Assembly: GCA_030618905.1 (NCBI GenBank)
Contig: JAUXCL010000006.1
Location: forward strand, 1-29,876
Origin: Bacteroidales bacterium
GTDB lineage: Bacteria; Bacteroidota; Bacteroidia; Bacteroidales; B18-G4
Direction: 5' to 3'
DNA: 29,876 nt
Within the stretch, counting starts at the first letter, position 1; every line of letters starts with the position of its first letter. Under the pieces are notes generated by a model that saw only the letters and a list, made by a program, of their open reading frames with translations, ran no database searches and had not been told where the DNA came from. Position numbers and translations under genes: made by a program. Shown here one piece after another: positions 16,378-24,906 of this stretch.

Positions 16378-17955
16378 ATGAACACAAAATATATTTTACT
16401 CATTTGCACTGTTTTGCTTTGCACATTCACTTTTGCACAGCATACCAATGTGCTGATTGATGATGAAGGATTTACTGTTGCTCCGGAGGAACCTACAATC
16501 ATTATCAATCCCAATAACACTGACCACATGGTCGGTGGATCAAATGTTGACAATATGTATTACTCAACGGATGGAGGCCATACCTGGCAACGAGAGAAAC
16601 TTTCTTCATCCTATGGTGTATGGGGAGACCCCTGTATCATTGTTGACACGGCAAACAGGTATTATTTTTTCCATTTGTCCAACCCTCCTTCACCTGGCTA
16701 TTGGATAGACAGGATCGTATGCCAGACCAAAGAAGAGATTGGAGGTGATTGGAATAATGGATCTTATATGGGATATATCCCACCCAAGAACCAGGACAAG
16801 GAATGGGCCATCGTTGACCGGACCAATAATAACATCTATATAACCTGGACGCAGTTTGATGATTATGGAAGTTCCGATCCACAGGATTTTAGCAATATCT
16901 TATTTTCCAAATCAGTGGATAATGGAGCATCATGGTCGGATGTAGTACAAATCAATGAAGTTTCCGGAAATTGTATCGACAGCGATAATACCACTGAAGG
17001 GGCAGTTCCTGCTGTCGGTCCAAACGGAGAAATCTATGTCTCCTGGGCAGGGCCCGCAGGCCTGGTTTTCGATCGTTCGCTCGACCAGGGAGAAACCTGG
17101 CTTGACCAGGATATCTTCGTCTCAGATATTCCCGGAGGTTGGGACTATGACATTCCGGGTATTAATCGCTGCAATGGATTGCCAGTTACTATTTGCGACC
17201 TGAGCGGGGGTGAACACCACGGAACGATATACATTAACTGGACTGACCAACGTAATGGTACGGATGATACGGATGTCTGGCTGGTCAAATCGACAGATGG
17301 TGGAAACACATGGACTGCACCTGCCAGGATAAATGATGACCCGGCGGGAAAACAGCAGTTTTTCACCTGGATGGCTGTAGATCAGACAAATGGATACCTC
17401 TATTTTGTCTTTTATGACAGGCGCAACTATGAAAACAGCAATACTGATGTTTATATGGCCTTATCCAGGGATGGAGGAGAGACATTTTACAATTTTAAGA
17501 TCAGCGAATCCCCATTTTTACCTTCCAGTGGCATTTTCTTTGGGGATTATACCAATCTCTCAGCCCACGATAACGTTATCAGGCCCATCTGGGCCCGTCT
17601 GCATGAAGGGGATCTGAGTGTTTGGACAGCCTTGATCGATACCTCAGCCATTATTGTGGGAATGGATGAAAATGAAATTCCCAACCTGGCCAGCCTGGAA
17701 CAAAACTATCCCAATCCATTCCGGGAAAGCACATACCTCTCATTTAAATTAAGGGTCAGTGCAGAAATTTCTTTAATCGTGCATGATGTTTACGGCCGGG
17801 AAGTGGCTACACTGATTGACAAGGAATACAGAATTGCCGGAAAGTATGTTGAAAAATTCAAACCCTTACAATATAACTTATCATCCGGGGTTTATTATTT
17901 TATATTGAGCACTGGAGAAAAGCAAATGAAAAGGAGGATGGTCCTGGTGGAATAG
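16378..17955 (+). CDS. Secreted Asp-box (BNR/sialidase-like) propeller protein with T9SS signal
   Basis: The frame opens at 16300, but I place the start at the ATG at 16378, which gives a clean signal peptide (MNTKYILLICTVLLCTFTFAQ) and 525 residues. Five Asp boxes (S-x-D-x-G-x-T/S-W/F) lie at residues about 63 (STDGGHTW), 179 (SVDNGASW), 234 (SLDQGETW), 305 (STDGGNTW) and 363 (SRDGGETF), as in six-bladed sialidase-type propellers. From about residue 435 a T9SS type-A domain follows: LEQNYPNPF, ISLIVHDVYGREV, NLSSGVYYFIL and the end KRRMVLVE. The protein is therefore surface-exposed or released. Asp boxes are structural, and I could not confirm the sialidase Arg triad, so enzymatic activity is open. 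It appears to be a single-gene unit. Confidence 0.85.
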   Translation: MNTKYILLICTVLLCTFTFAQHTNVLIDDEGFTVAPEEPTIIINPNNTDHMVGGSNVDNMYYSTDGGHTWQREKLSSSYGVWGDPCIIVDTANRYYFFHLSNPPSPGYWIDRIVCQTKEEIGGDWNNGSYMGYIPPKNQDKEWAIVDRTNNNIYITWTQFDDYGSSDPQDFSNILFSKSVDNGASWSDVVQINEVSGNCIDSDNTTEGAVPAVGPNGEIYVSWAGPAGLVFDRSLDQGETWLDQDIFVSDIPGGWDYDIPGINRCNGLPVTICDLSGGEHHGTIYINWTDQRNGTDDTDVWLVKSTDGGNTWTAPARINDDPAGKQQFFTWMAVDQTNGYLYFVFYDRRNYENSNTDVYMALSRDGGETFYNFKISESPFLPSSGIFFGDYTNLSAHDNVIRPIWARLHEGDLSVWTALIDTSAIIVGMDENEIPNLASLEQNYPNPFRESTYLSFKLRVSAEISLIVHDVYGREVATLIDKEYRIAGKYVEKFKPLQYNLSSGVYYFILSTGEKQMKRRMVLVE

Positions 17956-17972
17956 CCCCGGAAAACATCTTC

Positions 17973-17988
17973 ATTTTTCGTTAAAAAT
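17973..17988 (+). terminator. Weak AT-rich hairpin after the Asp-box gene
   Basis: ATTTTT and AAAAAT pair around a CGTT loop, 18 bp after the stop codon. It is low in GC and has no T tail, so it is only a tentative terminator. Confidence 0.25.
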
Positions 17989-18027
17989 CAGTGTCCCCTA
18001 AAAAAGCATAAACCAATAGTTTTTTTC

Positions 18028-18035
18028 TACATTTG
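18028..18035 (+). promoter_or_regulatory. Candidate -7 element for the TetR/efflux operon
   Basis: TACATTTG, an exact TAnnTTTG match followed by CA, 23 bp upstream of the regulator's ATG and directly preceded by a run of seven T and a C. It is probably the main promoter of the regulator plus efflux genes. I saw no obvious operator palindrome around it. Confidence 0.55.
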
Positions 18036-18058
18036 CATCCATTATCAATTCTTTAGCG

Positions 18059-18673
18059 ATGAATCAGGAATTTGAAAAAATCATTGAAAAAATAAGAGCC
18101 TACTCTTTTAAGGAAGGTATTGGCAAGTTGACCATTAAGCAACTCAGTGAAAAAATCGATGTGCCCGAGGACAAGGTTTATGAATACGTGAAGGATGAGG
18201 CAGAATTAGTCGAAAAAGTACTGGAATTTGAGCGGGACAGTTTTAAAGTCATCTTCGATGTTCATAATTTTGAAGGTGTGAACGCCATAGATATTCTGCT
18301 TACTGTCAGTAAAGAAATGGCCATGAAGTTCAGGAATGTCAGTCCCGCTCTGACATTTGATTTAAAAAAACATTACCCGGATATATATCAGCACCATATT
18401 CAGGCCCGTATCGATTTCATTTTTAAAAAGATCCAGATCAATCTTGAAAAAGGAATCCGCCAGGGCATTTACCGTGACGACCTGAGTATCGAACTTATCG
18501 CCAGACTATACATTAGTCGTTTGATTGATATTCATGATCCCAATTTTTTCCCACCTGAAAAATACTCATTTGAAATGCTGTTTAATGTCATGTTCGACAG
18601 TTTTGTCAGAAGCATAGCCAAACCTGAAGGGATTGCTTACTATGAAAAAAAGAGAAAAGAATTCAAATTTTAA
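18059..18673 (+). CDS. TetR/AcrR-family transcriptional regulator
   Basis: A 204-aa protein with an N-terminal TetR-type helix-turn-helix: GIGKLTIKQLSEKIDVPEDKVYEYVKDE at residues about 20-47, where Phe/Tyr and Lys follow the usual pattern for the recognition helix. It is followed by an alpha-helical ligand and dimerisation domain with little family signature. It is the first gene of a rightward cluster with a TolC-like channel, adaptor and RND pump, and is very probably the local regulator that senses a pump substrate or envelope stress. Unlike many TetR-pump pairs it is not divergent but leads the operon, which suggests autoregulation. The recognition helix is less canonical than in TetR itself. 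Confidence 0.85.
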   Translation: MNQEFEKIIEKIRAYSFKEGIGKLTIKQLSEKIDVPEDKVYEYVKDEAELVEKVLEFERDSFKVIFDVHNFEGVNAIDILLTVSKEMAMKFRNVSPALTFDLKKHYPDIYQHHIQARIDFIFKKIQINLEKGIRQGIYRDDLSIELIARLYISRLIDIHDPNFFPPEKYSFEMLFNVMFDSFVRSIAKPEGIAYYEKKRKEFKF

Positions 18674-18719
18674 TCAATGCAGCAATTGCCAGGATTTAAA
18701 ATTGAAATTATTCCATGAC

Positions 18720-20063
18720 ATGAAAAAAAGCATTTTACGCATCATCATATTTACGCTTGCAATTGCATCTTTTCCTCTGTTATCACAGGCTCAATCAACG
18801 TATAAATTCTCTCTTTCTGATGCCCAGGATTTTGCTTATGAACACAATTATGACCTGATCAATTCGGGAAAGGATATTGAAATTGCCAGAAAGCAAGTTA
18901 CTGAGTACTTGTCTTATGGCTTTCCTCAAATCAATGCTTCCCTGGCATTCAACGACTTTATCGCCCTGCCAACATTTATTATTCCGGAGGGGTCATTCGG
19001 GCCAGATTCTCCGGAGCAGGAAGTTCAGTTTGGCACAAAATACACTGCCAGTGGCGAGATCATTGCAAATCAATTGATTCTTGATGGCAGGTATTTTCTG
19101 GGAATACAGGCCTCCCGTAAATTGCTTGATAAAACAGAAAAAGAATACCTGAAAAACCAGCTGGACATTAAAGAAGAAGTGGCGAAAGTATATTATACAG
19201 TGTTGGTAACACGGGAGAATAACAAGATCCTTGATACGACCCTTATCAAAGTTTCCAGGCTTGTAGAGGAAACCAAGATCTTATTTGAAAGTGGATTTGC
19301 CGAAGATACGGATGTCGATCAATTGAAATTGATCGCTGCCGATCTGGAAGCAACAAGCATTTATTCTCATAACCAAATGGAAATTGCGTATAATTTCCTG
19401 AAATATCTGCTTGGTTTGCAATTGCAGGATTCTGTGGTCCTGCTTAATGATTTCAATCAAATGCTCCTTGAAGTAAATCATTTTGCCCTGATGAACGAAG
19501 TATTTGATTATAATGAGAATATCAACTACCAGATCATAATGGCGCAGGAGCACTTAGCTGTTTCAAAACTTAAGGTTGAACGGACGGAATACTATCCTTC
19601 AATATCTGCTTTTCTAAGCTACCAGACCATGGCCCAGCGAAACAAGTTTGACATTTTTGGAGATGGACGATGGTACCCGACGGCCATATGGGGCCTGGAA
19701 ATGAAAATCCCTATTCTTTCCAGTGGCTATAGAAGTTCCAGAGTGCAGGCCGCCAGGCTAAACCTGGAAAAAGTTAAAACTGCCAGTGAACAATTGAAAG
19801 CCGGGCTTACCATAAAAGTTCAAACAGCTAAGTCCGAATTTAATAATGCTTACCTGCTTAAATTGAACAAACAGAAAAGTATGGAGACCGCTGAAAAGAT
19901 ATATATCAAAACTGCCATTAAGTACAGGGAAGGGATGTCGACAAGCCTGGAACTGCTTCAGGCTCATAATCAGTTTTTATCTAATGAATCTGAATATATG
20001 CTCACTATTCTGGCCATGATGAATGCAAAACTTACACTTGAAAAGTTGCTGACAACATTTTAG
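18720..20063 (+). CDS. TolC-family outer-membrane efflux channel
   Basis: The frame opens at 18633, overlapping the regulator, but the ATG at 18720 gives a standard signal peptide (MKKSILRIIIFTLAIASFPLLSQAQ), so I use it; the protein is 447 aa. Long helical heptad-like stretches, such as the one rich in EYLKNQLDIKEEVAKVYYTV, the mid-protein repeat of the fold, and the end segment AIKYREGMSTSLELLQAHNQ identify an OEP/TolC channel. TolC trimers form the outer-membrane and periplasmic tunnel of tripartite pumps. The gene starts 46 bp after the regulator and is followed 43 bp later by the adaptor gene. Confidence 0.92.
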   Translation: MKKSILRIIIFTLAIASFPLLSQAQSTYKFSLSDAQDFAYEHNYDLINSGKDIEIARKQVTEYLSYGFPQINASLAFNDFIALPTFIIPEGSFGPDSPEQEVQFGTKYTASGEIIANQLILDGRYFLGIQASRKLLDKTEKEYLKNQLDIKEEVAKVYYTVLVTRENNKILDTTLIKVSRLVEETKILFESGFAEDTDVDQLKLIAADLEATSIYSHNQMEIAYNFLKYLLGLQLQDSVVLLNDFNQMLLEVNHFALMNEVFDYNENINYQIIMAQEHLAVSKLKVERTEYYPSISAFLSYQTMAQRNKFDIFGDGRWYPTAIWGLEMKIPILSSGYRSSRVQAARLNLEKVKTASEQLKAGLTIKVQTAKSEFNNAYLLKLNKQKSMETAEKIYIKTAIKYREGMSTSLELLQAHNQFLSNESEYMLTILAMMNAKLTLEKLLTTF

Positions 20064-20106
20064 ATATGAAATCTCTTAGTTCGCTGATATTGAATAAAAT
20101 ATAAAT

Positions 20107-21237
20107 ATGATGAAAAAGCTGTCGTTCCTGATCCTTGCGATCATTGCCGTAAGTTGTGGTTCGGTTGACCGGACCGAGCAGATCAAAGAGGAGATAAAAG
20201 GTAAGAAGGACCAGATTATGACACTGAACGGTGAAATATTAAGTCTTGAAAAAGAATTAAAGGATTTGGAGGAGGAAGATCCTGACAAATATAAAGTGTT
20301 GGTCCTTACCAATAAATTGGAACATCGGCCATTTAAGCATTATTTCGAGGCTCATGGTTCTGTCGAATCCATTTCTGAAGCATTCATCAGCCCGGAAGTT
20401 AACGGGCAGATTAAACAAATAGAAGTACGTGAGGGTGATAGGGTTAAAAAGGGACAATTGCTGGTGGTCCTGAATACCAGTATTACTGCCAATTCCATTG
20501 AAGAAATCAAAACATCCCTGAAGCTTGCCACTATTGTTTATGAAAAGCAAAAAAGGCTTTGGGAGCAGCAAATAGGATCTGAAATGCAGTACCTGCAGAC
20601 AAAGAATAACAAAGAAGCTTTGGAAAGCAGGTTAAAAACCCTGGAAGCACAGCTCGACATGTCATATATCCGATCTCCCATCTATGGAATTGTGGATAAT
20701 ATATTTAAAAAAGAAGGAGAGCTGGCCATACCGGGGATGCAATTGATGCAAATTGTCAGCCTGAATGAATTATATATCAATGCTGAGATCTCCGAATCTT
20801 ACCTGCCCAAAGTAAAAAAAGGGGATATGGTGAACCTGTCCTTTCCATCTTATCCGGAAATTGATTTGGAGGTACCTATCATGCGTATTGGAAATGTAAT
20901 TAATCCCCAAAACCGGACATTTACTATTCAGTTGAAGATCAGTAATACAGAAGAGAAACTAAAGCCCAATATTCTGGGTATCATTAAGATCAATGATTAT
21001 TCAAGCGATGCTGCACTGGTTGTTCCTACTATCATTTTAAAGCAGGATATTAAGGGGACTTATTTATATGTCGCCATTGACAATGAGGATGGATATATAG
21101 CCAAAAAAGTCTATGTTGAAACTGGTATATCTTATGAGGACCAGTCAATTATCCTGAAAGGTTTGGAACCCGGACAACTTATCATAACCAAAGGTTATAA
21201 TATGGTTTCTGATGGTTCAAAAATAAAAATGAGATAA
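20107..21237 (+). CDS. RND efflux periplasmic adaptor lipoprotein (MFP family)
   Basis: A 376-aa membrane-fusion protein. The start is at 20107, or one codon later. The N-terminal signal ends in a lipobox-like AVSC with Cys17, so it is probably lipid-anchored to the inner membrane. A charged coiled coil follows immediately (residues about 24-58), which is an extra element ahead of the usual core. The core shows the biotinyl-lipoyl half GQIKQIEVREGDRVKKGQLL, a helical hairpin, the second lipoyl half (SYIRSPIYGIVDNIFKKEGE), and beta-barrel and membrane-proximal domains. It links the inner-membrane pump to the TolC-like channel. Its TAA stop abuts the ATG of the pump gene, so the two are translationally coupled. 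Confidence 0.92.
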   Translation: MMKKLSFLILAIIAVSCGSVDRTEQIKEEIKGKKDQIMTLNGEILSLEKELKDLEEEDPDKYKVLVLTNKLEHRPFKHYFEAHGSVESISEAFISPEVNGQIKQIEVREGDRVKKGQLLVVLNTSITANSIEEIKTSLKLATIVYEKQKRLWEQQIGSEMQYLQTKNNKEALESRLKTLEAQLDMSYIRSPIYGIVDNIFKKEGELAIPGMQLMQIVSLNELYINAEISESYLPKVKKGDMVNLSFPSYPEIDLEVPIMRIGNVINPQNRTFTIQLKISNTEEKLKPNILGIIKINDYSSDAALVVPTIILKQDIKGTYLYVAIDNEDGYIAKKVYVETGISYEDQSIILKGLEPGQLIITKGYNMVSDGSKIKMR

Positions 21238-24200
21238 ATGGATAAGGAAAAAAAAGTTACACGGGAATTCAAACTGACAAGTTGGGCCCTGCGCAACAGG
21301 AATACAATCTTTTTACTCATTTTTATTTTATTGGCCTTTGGGTACTATTCATACCGCTCTCTGCCAAAAGAACTCTTCCCGGATATCGTCTGGCCCACCA
21401 TTATGGTACAGACCATTTATCCCGGAAACCCACCAATCGACATTGAAAATCTGGTCACCCGCCCACTAGAAAAAGAAATCGAAACCATTAAAGGACTGAA
21501 GGAACTTCGGTCTACTTCATCCCAGGACATGTCGGCAATATTTGCCGAGTTCAACACAGATATTGATTTAAACAAGGCCTTACAAGATGTGAAAGATGCC
21601 GTGGATAAGGCTAAAAGTGAATTACCCAACGACCTGCTGGATGATCCAATCGTGATGGACATAGATTTCTCAGAGTTTCCCATCATTAACATTAACCTTT
21701 CCGGTGACTTCAGCATCAATGAATTAAAGGATTATGCCGAATACCTGAAAGACGAAGTGGAAAGAATTACGGAGATATCCAAAGTCTACCTGATCGGCAT
21801 CAATGAAAGAGAAATGCAAATCAATGTTGATATGCATAAACTCGATGTTTTCGAGTTGAGCTTTAACGATATTGAGAATGCAATTGCCTATGAGAATATG
21901 TCCATGTCCGGCGGAGATATCAAGCTGGGTAATACCCGGCTTTCTATCCGTGTAATAGGTGAGTTTCAGAATGTCAAAGAGATTGAAAACATTATTGTGA
22001 AGCGGGAAAGCGGCAATATTGTCTACATGAGGGATGTAGCAGAAGTCGTTTATGGCTTTGAAGACCCCAAGAGTTTTACACGGCTAAACAGAGAACCTGT
22101 AGTAACCTTACAAGTGATTAAAAAAGGTGGTGAGAATTTACTTTCAGCAACCGACCAGATTTTTGAAGTGATTGCCATTGCCAGAAGTTCCCATTCTATC
22201 CCCGAAGACCTGAAGATATCCATTACACAGGACCAGTCGGATATGGTCAGGAAGCAACTCAGCAACCTGGAAAACAGCATCATCATGGGAATTATCCTGG
22301 TGATCCTGGTTTTATTCTTCTTCCTGGGTACAAGAAATGCACTTTTTGTGGGATTTGCCATTCCAACATCAATGTTTCTTTCCTTCATGATCATGGGATT
22401 GATGGAAACCAGAATTAATATGATTGTATTGTTTTCATTGATCCTGGCACTTGGGATGCTGGTAGATAATGCCATTGTGGTGGTAGAAAATATTTATCGC
22501 TTCCTTGACCGTGGCTATTCTAAATTTGAAGCCGCCAAACTGGCTGTTGGTGAAATTGCCATGCCGATCATCTCATCAACAGCAACCACACTGGCTGCCT
22601 TCTTCCCACTGTTATTCTGGGACAGCCTGATGGGTGAATTCATGAAATACCTACCCATAACTTTGATCATTGTCCTGACCTCCTCACTTTTTGTTGCACT
22701 TGTGTTGATTCCCGTCATTTCCTCTACTTTTATTACCAGGGGAGAACAGAATCCCACACTGAACAAAAAGAAATCATTCCTCATTGTGTTCATTTTGTTG
22801 GCATTATCAGCCCTGGCATACCTGAGCAAAGTCAACACTATGGGTTCTTTATTGCTCCTTTTTGCTGTAATCGGCATATTGAATATTTATTTACTGAACC
22901 CGGCTTCCCAATGGTTTCAATCGGTTTTTCTTGTGAAATTGGAACAAGGGTACCTGCAGTTAATCAAATTTGCCCTGCACAAAAAGAACTCTTTTTACTT
23001 CCTTGGGGCAACCATATTAACGCTTATACTGACGATTACCCTCTTTTTCTTAAGACAACCGGAGATCATCAATTTTCCATCTACGGATCCGAATTATATA
23101 AATATACTGGCTGAGTTACCCATCGGTAATGATATTGATGCGGCAGGTGAATTTATGGATGAACTTGAAGAGCAGGTTTTTGAAATCCTTACACCTTATG
23201 AACCTGTTATCAAATCTGTGTTGACTACTGTTGGCAGTGGAGCCAGGGCAGAAGATGAAATGTTTGAACTTGCAGAAAAACTAAACCGTGGATTGATCAC
23301 CATCAACTTTATTGATTTCCAGGACCGTGGAAAATATAATACCAATGATGTATTGGAAGAGCTCACCGTGAAAATCATTGGGAAATATCCAGGTATCCGG
23401 ATATCCATTGCCAAGCAAATGGACGGGCCTCCCACCGGGAAACCGATAAATATTGAAATTACCGGAAGGGATTTTCACCAATTGCTTTATTTATCGGATA
23501 CCATCATGAATTTCATTGACCGGGCCAATATTGATGGTATAGAAGGCTTAAAAATAGACCTGAATGTTGGCAAACCGGAAATGATCATAACGATCGACCG
23601 GGATAAGGCCAGGCGCTTTGGTGTCTCCACCGCCCAGATCGCAAGCACCATACGTACAGCCTTGTTTGGCAAGGAGATATCAGATTATAAGGTGGGTGAA
23701 GATGAATACCCGATCCAGTTAAGGTTACAGGAAAAGTATCGATACAGCCTTCCGGCACTGCTGAACCAACGTATCACATTCAGAAGTCAATCTAGCGGGA
23801 AGATCCGGCAGGTGCCTATTTCCTCTGTTGCAGATGTTAAATTCAGCACTACTTTCGGCGAAGTTAAAAGGATTAATATGGAAAGGGCCATTACCATCTA
23901 TTCCAATGTTCTTGAAGGATATAATGCCACAAAGATCAATGACCAGTTGAAAAAAATGATGGCCGGTTTTGAATTACCTGCTGGTTATAATTATGCCTTT
24001 ACAGGTGAACAGGAGGAGCAGGAGGAATCTGCAATCTTCCTTATGCGGGCCTTGCTCATCGCCTTATCATTAATCCTGGTAATCCTCGTTTCTCAATTCA
24101 ATTCTATCGTAAAACCTCTTATCATTATCGCAAGTGTCTTGTTTAGTACCATTGGTGTATTTGGTGGCCTGGCAACATTTAAAATGGATTTCGTTGTGAT

Positions 24201-24651
24201 CATGACAGGTATTGGAATTGTATCCCTGGCCGGTGTGGTGGTAAATAATGCCATCGTCTTGATAGATTATATTGACCTGCTAAAGAAGAGGAAAAGAAAA
24301 GAGATGGGGCTTGCGCCTGATGCTATTTTATCGCCAGCTGATTCTGTTGCTTGTGTAATTGATGCAGGAAAAACCAGGTTGCGCCCTGTACTGTTAACTG
24401 CGATTACCACAATATTGGGATTATTCCCGCTTGCCATTGGGCTTAATCTTGATTTCATTTCTTTGTTTGAAAATTTTGACCCGAAGTTATACCTGGGCGG
24501 AGATAATGTAGCATATTGGGGACCAATGTCCTGGACCATTATCTTTGGCTTATCCTTTGCAACCTTCCTCACACTTGTCATTGTTCCTTCCATGTATCAT
24601 TTATTGTACCTGGGTAAGATCAAAATCCACACCTGGCTTGGCAAGAAGTAA
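21238..24651 (+). CDS. RND-family efflux pump, inner-membrane permease
   Basis: A 1137-aa RND transporter, slightly longer than AcrB (1049 aa). It has the first helix near residue 25, the porter motif PGNPPIDIENLVTRPLE, transmembrane helix 4 with LGMLVDNAIVVVENIYR (Asp410-Asn411) and helix 10 with VVVNNAIVLIDYI (Asn1003-Asn1004). AcrB has Asp407-Asp408 and Lys940 at these sites, so the proton relay follows the single-Asp pattern found in many other RND families. Two extra hydrophobic segments (about 512-533 and 538-558) lie between helices 6 and 7. The partners are the adaptor and TolC-like channel upstream. It exports an unknown compound; drugs, lipids or bile-acid-like molecules are possible. 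Confidence 0.92.
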   Translation: MDKEKKVTREFKLTSWALRNRNTIFLLIFILLAFGYYSYRSLPKELFPDIVWPTIMVQTIYPGNPPIDIENLVTRPLEKEIETIKGLKELRSTSSQDMSAIFAEFNTDIDLNKALQDVKDAVDKAKSELPNDLLDDPIVMDIDFSEFPIININLSGDFSINELKDYAEYLKDEVERITEISKVYLIGINEREMQINVDMHKLDVFELSFNDIENAIAYENMSMSGGDIKLGNTRLSIRVIGEFQNVKEIENIIVKRESGNIVYMRDVAEVVYGFEDPKSFTRLNREPVVTLQVIKKGGENLLSATDQIFEVIAIARSSHSIPEDLKISITQDQSDMVRKQLSNLENSIIMGIILVILVLFFFLGTRNALFVGFAIPTSMFLSFMIMGLMETRINMIVLFSLILALGMLVDNAIVVVENIYRFLDRGYSKFEAAKLAVGEIAMPIISSTATTLAAFFPLLFWDSLMGEFMKYLPITLIIVLTSSLFVALVLIPVISSTFITRGEQNPTLNKKKSFLIVFILLALSALAYLSKVNTMGSLLLLFAVIGILNIYLLNPASQWFQSVFLVKLEQGYLQLIKFALHKKNSFYFLGATILTLILTITLFFLRQPEIINFPSTDPNYINILAELPIGNDIDAAGEFMDELEEQVFEILTPYEPVIKSVLTTVGSGARAEDEMFELAEKLNRGLITINFIDFQDRGKYNTNDVLEELTVKIIGKYPGIRISIAKQMDGPPTGKPINIEITGRDFHQLLYLSDTIMNFIDRANIDGIEGLKIDLNVGKPEMIITIDRDKARRFGVSTAQIASTIRTALFGKEISDYKVGEDEYPIQLRLQEKYRYSLPALLNQRITFRSQSSGKIRQVPISSVADVKFSTTFGEVKRINMERAITIYSNVLEGYNATKINDQLKKMMAGFELPAGYNYAFTGEQEEQEESAIFLMRALLIALSLILVILVSQFNSIVKPLIIIASVLFSTIGVFGGLATFKMDFVVIMTGIGIVSLAGVVVNNAIVLIDYIDLLKKRKRKEMGLAPDAILSPADSVACVIDAGKTRLRPVLLTAITTILGLFPLAIGLNLDFISLFENFDPKLYLGGDNVAYWGPMSWTIIFGLSFATFLTLVIVPSMYHLLYLGKIKIHTWLGKK

Positions 24652-24654
24652 GGT

Positions 24655-24681
24655 GCAACCTTTTTCATGCTTTTTTTGTCT
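24655..24681 (+). promoter_or_regulatory. Bipartite ECF-like promoter motif, module 1
   Basis: GCAACCT (24655-24661) and TGTCT (24677-24681) are 15 bp apart and followed by ATAATAAT. The AAC-containing first box and GTC-containing second box resemble the general ECF -35 (GGAAC) and -10 (CGTC/TCTAA). The same pair stands before the second sigma gene at 28377-28402. Here it is about 220 bp upstream of the sigma start. Confidence 0.4.
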
Positions 24682-24798
24682 ATAATAATGCATTGAGTTT
24701 AGAGGAATACTCAGATAAGTAAATTCCGAAACTATAGGTAATTATCCCTATTTCGAAAGGATTAGGAGATATTATGTGCGTTCATTGAGTTTTTTTTG

Positions 24799-24806
24799 TA
24801 ACTTTA
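24799..24806 (+). promoter_or_regulatory. Candidate -7 element for the small ORF and sigma gene
   Basis: TAACTTTA, one mismatch from TAnnTTTG, preceded by eight T and a G (24790-24798). It ends 22 bp before the small ORF's ATG, much like the 23-bp gap at the TetR gene. It may be a housekeeping promoter for the module. Confidence 0.35.
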
Positions 24807-24828
24807 CTAGTTAACTTCATATGACCAG

Positions 24829-24906
24829 ATGCGTCAGATGGCTACTAAAATGCCCGATAACTATTGCGGCAATTGCTTGAAAAGGTTCAACAGTAAAGTA
24901 TTTTAA
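24829..24906 (+). CDS. Possible 25-aa CxxC micropeptide coupled to sigma gene
   Basis: An ORF of 25 codons starts at ATG 24829 and encodes a basic peptide MRQMATKMPDNYCGNCLKRF followed by NSKVF. It contains one CxxC pair (Cys13, Cys16). Its TAA stop overlaps the sigma ATG by one base (TAATG), the same coupling seen between sigma and membrane-protein genes in both modules (TAGTG at 25437-25441, TAATG at 28980-28984). A -7-like element ends 22 bp upstream. It may be a small regulatory protein or a leader peptide that couples translation to the sigma factor. At this length chance is a real alternative; I cannot name a family. Confidence 0.35.
   Translation: MRQMATKMPDNYCGNCLKRFNSKVF

Larger units (their letters stand above)
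24652..24905 (+). other. Long leader ahead of the first sigma module
   Basis: These 254 bp hold: a 5-bp dyad AAGGT-GCA-ACCTT at the end of the pump gene (24650-24662); a GCAACCT...TGTCT pair; a bulged hairpin (CGAAA 24727-24731 with TTTCG 24751-24755, TAGG 24735-24738 with CCTA 24747-24750) around the palindrome TTTCGAAA; a T-run plus TAACTTTA element; and a 25-codon ORF running into the sigma gene. It is long for this compact genome, which suggests regulation. Confidence 0.5.

Noticed and set aside
18633..18719. Upstream ATG giving a 29-residue extension of the TolC-like channel
   Set aside because: It overlaps the regulator gene and displaces the signal peptide that starts cleanly at 18720.
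24727..24758. Bulged hairpin around TTTCGAAA as a riboswitch or terminator
   Set aside because: Short stems, a three-base bulge and no T tail; it matches no riboswitch core that I know.
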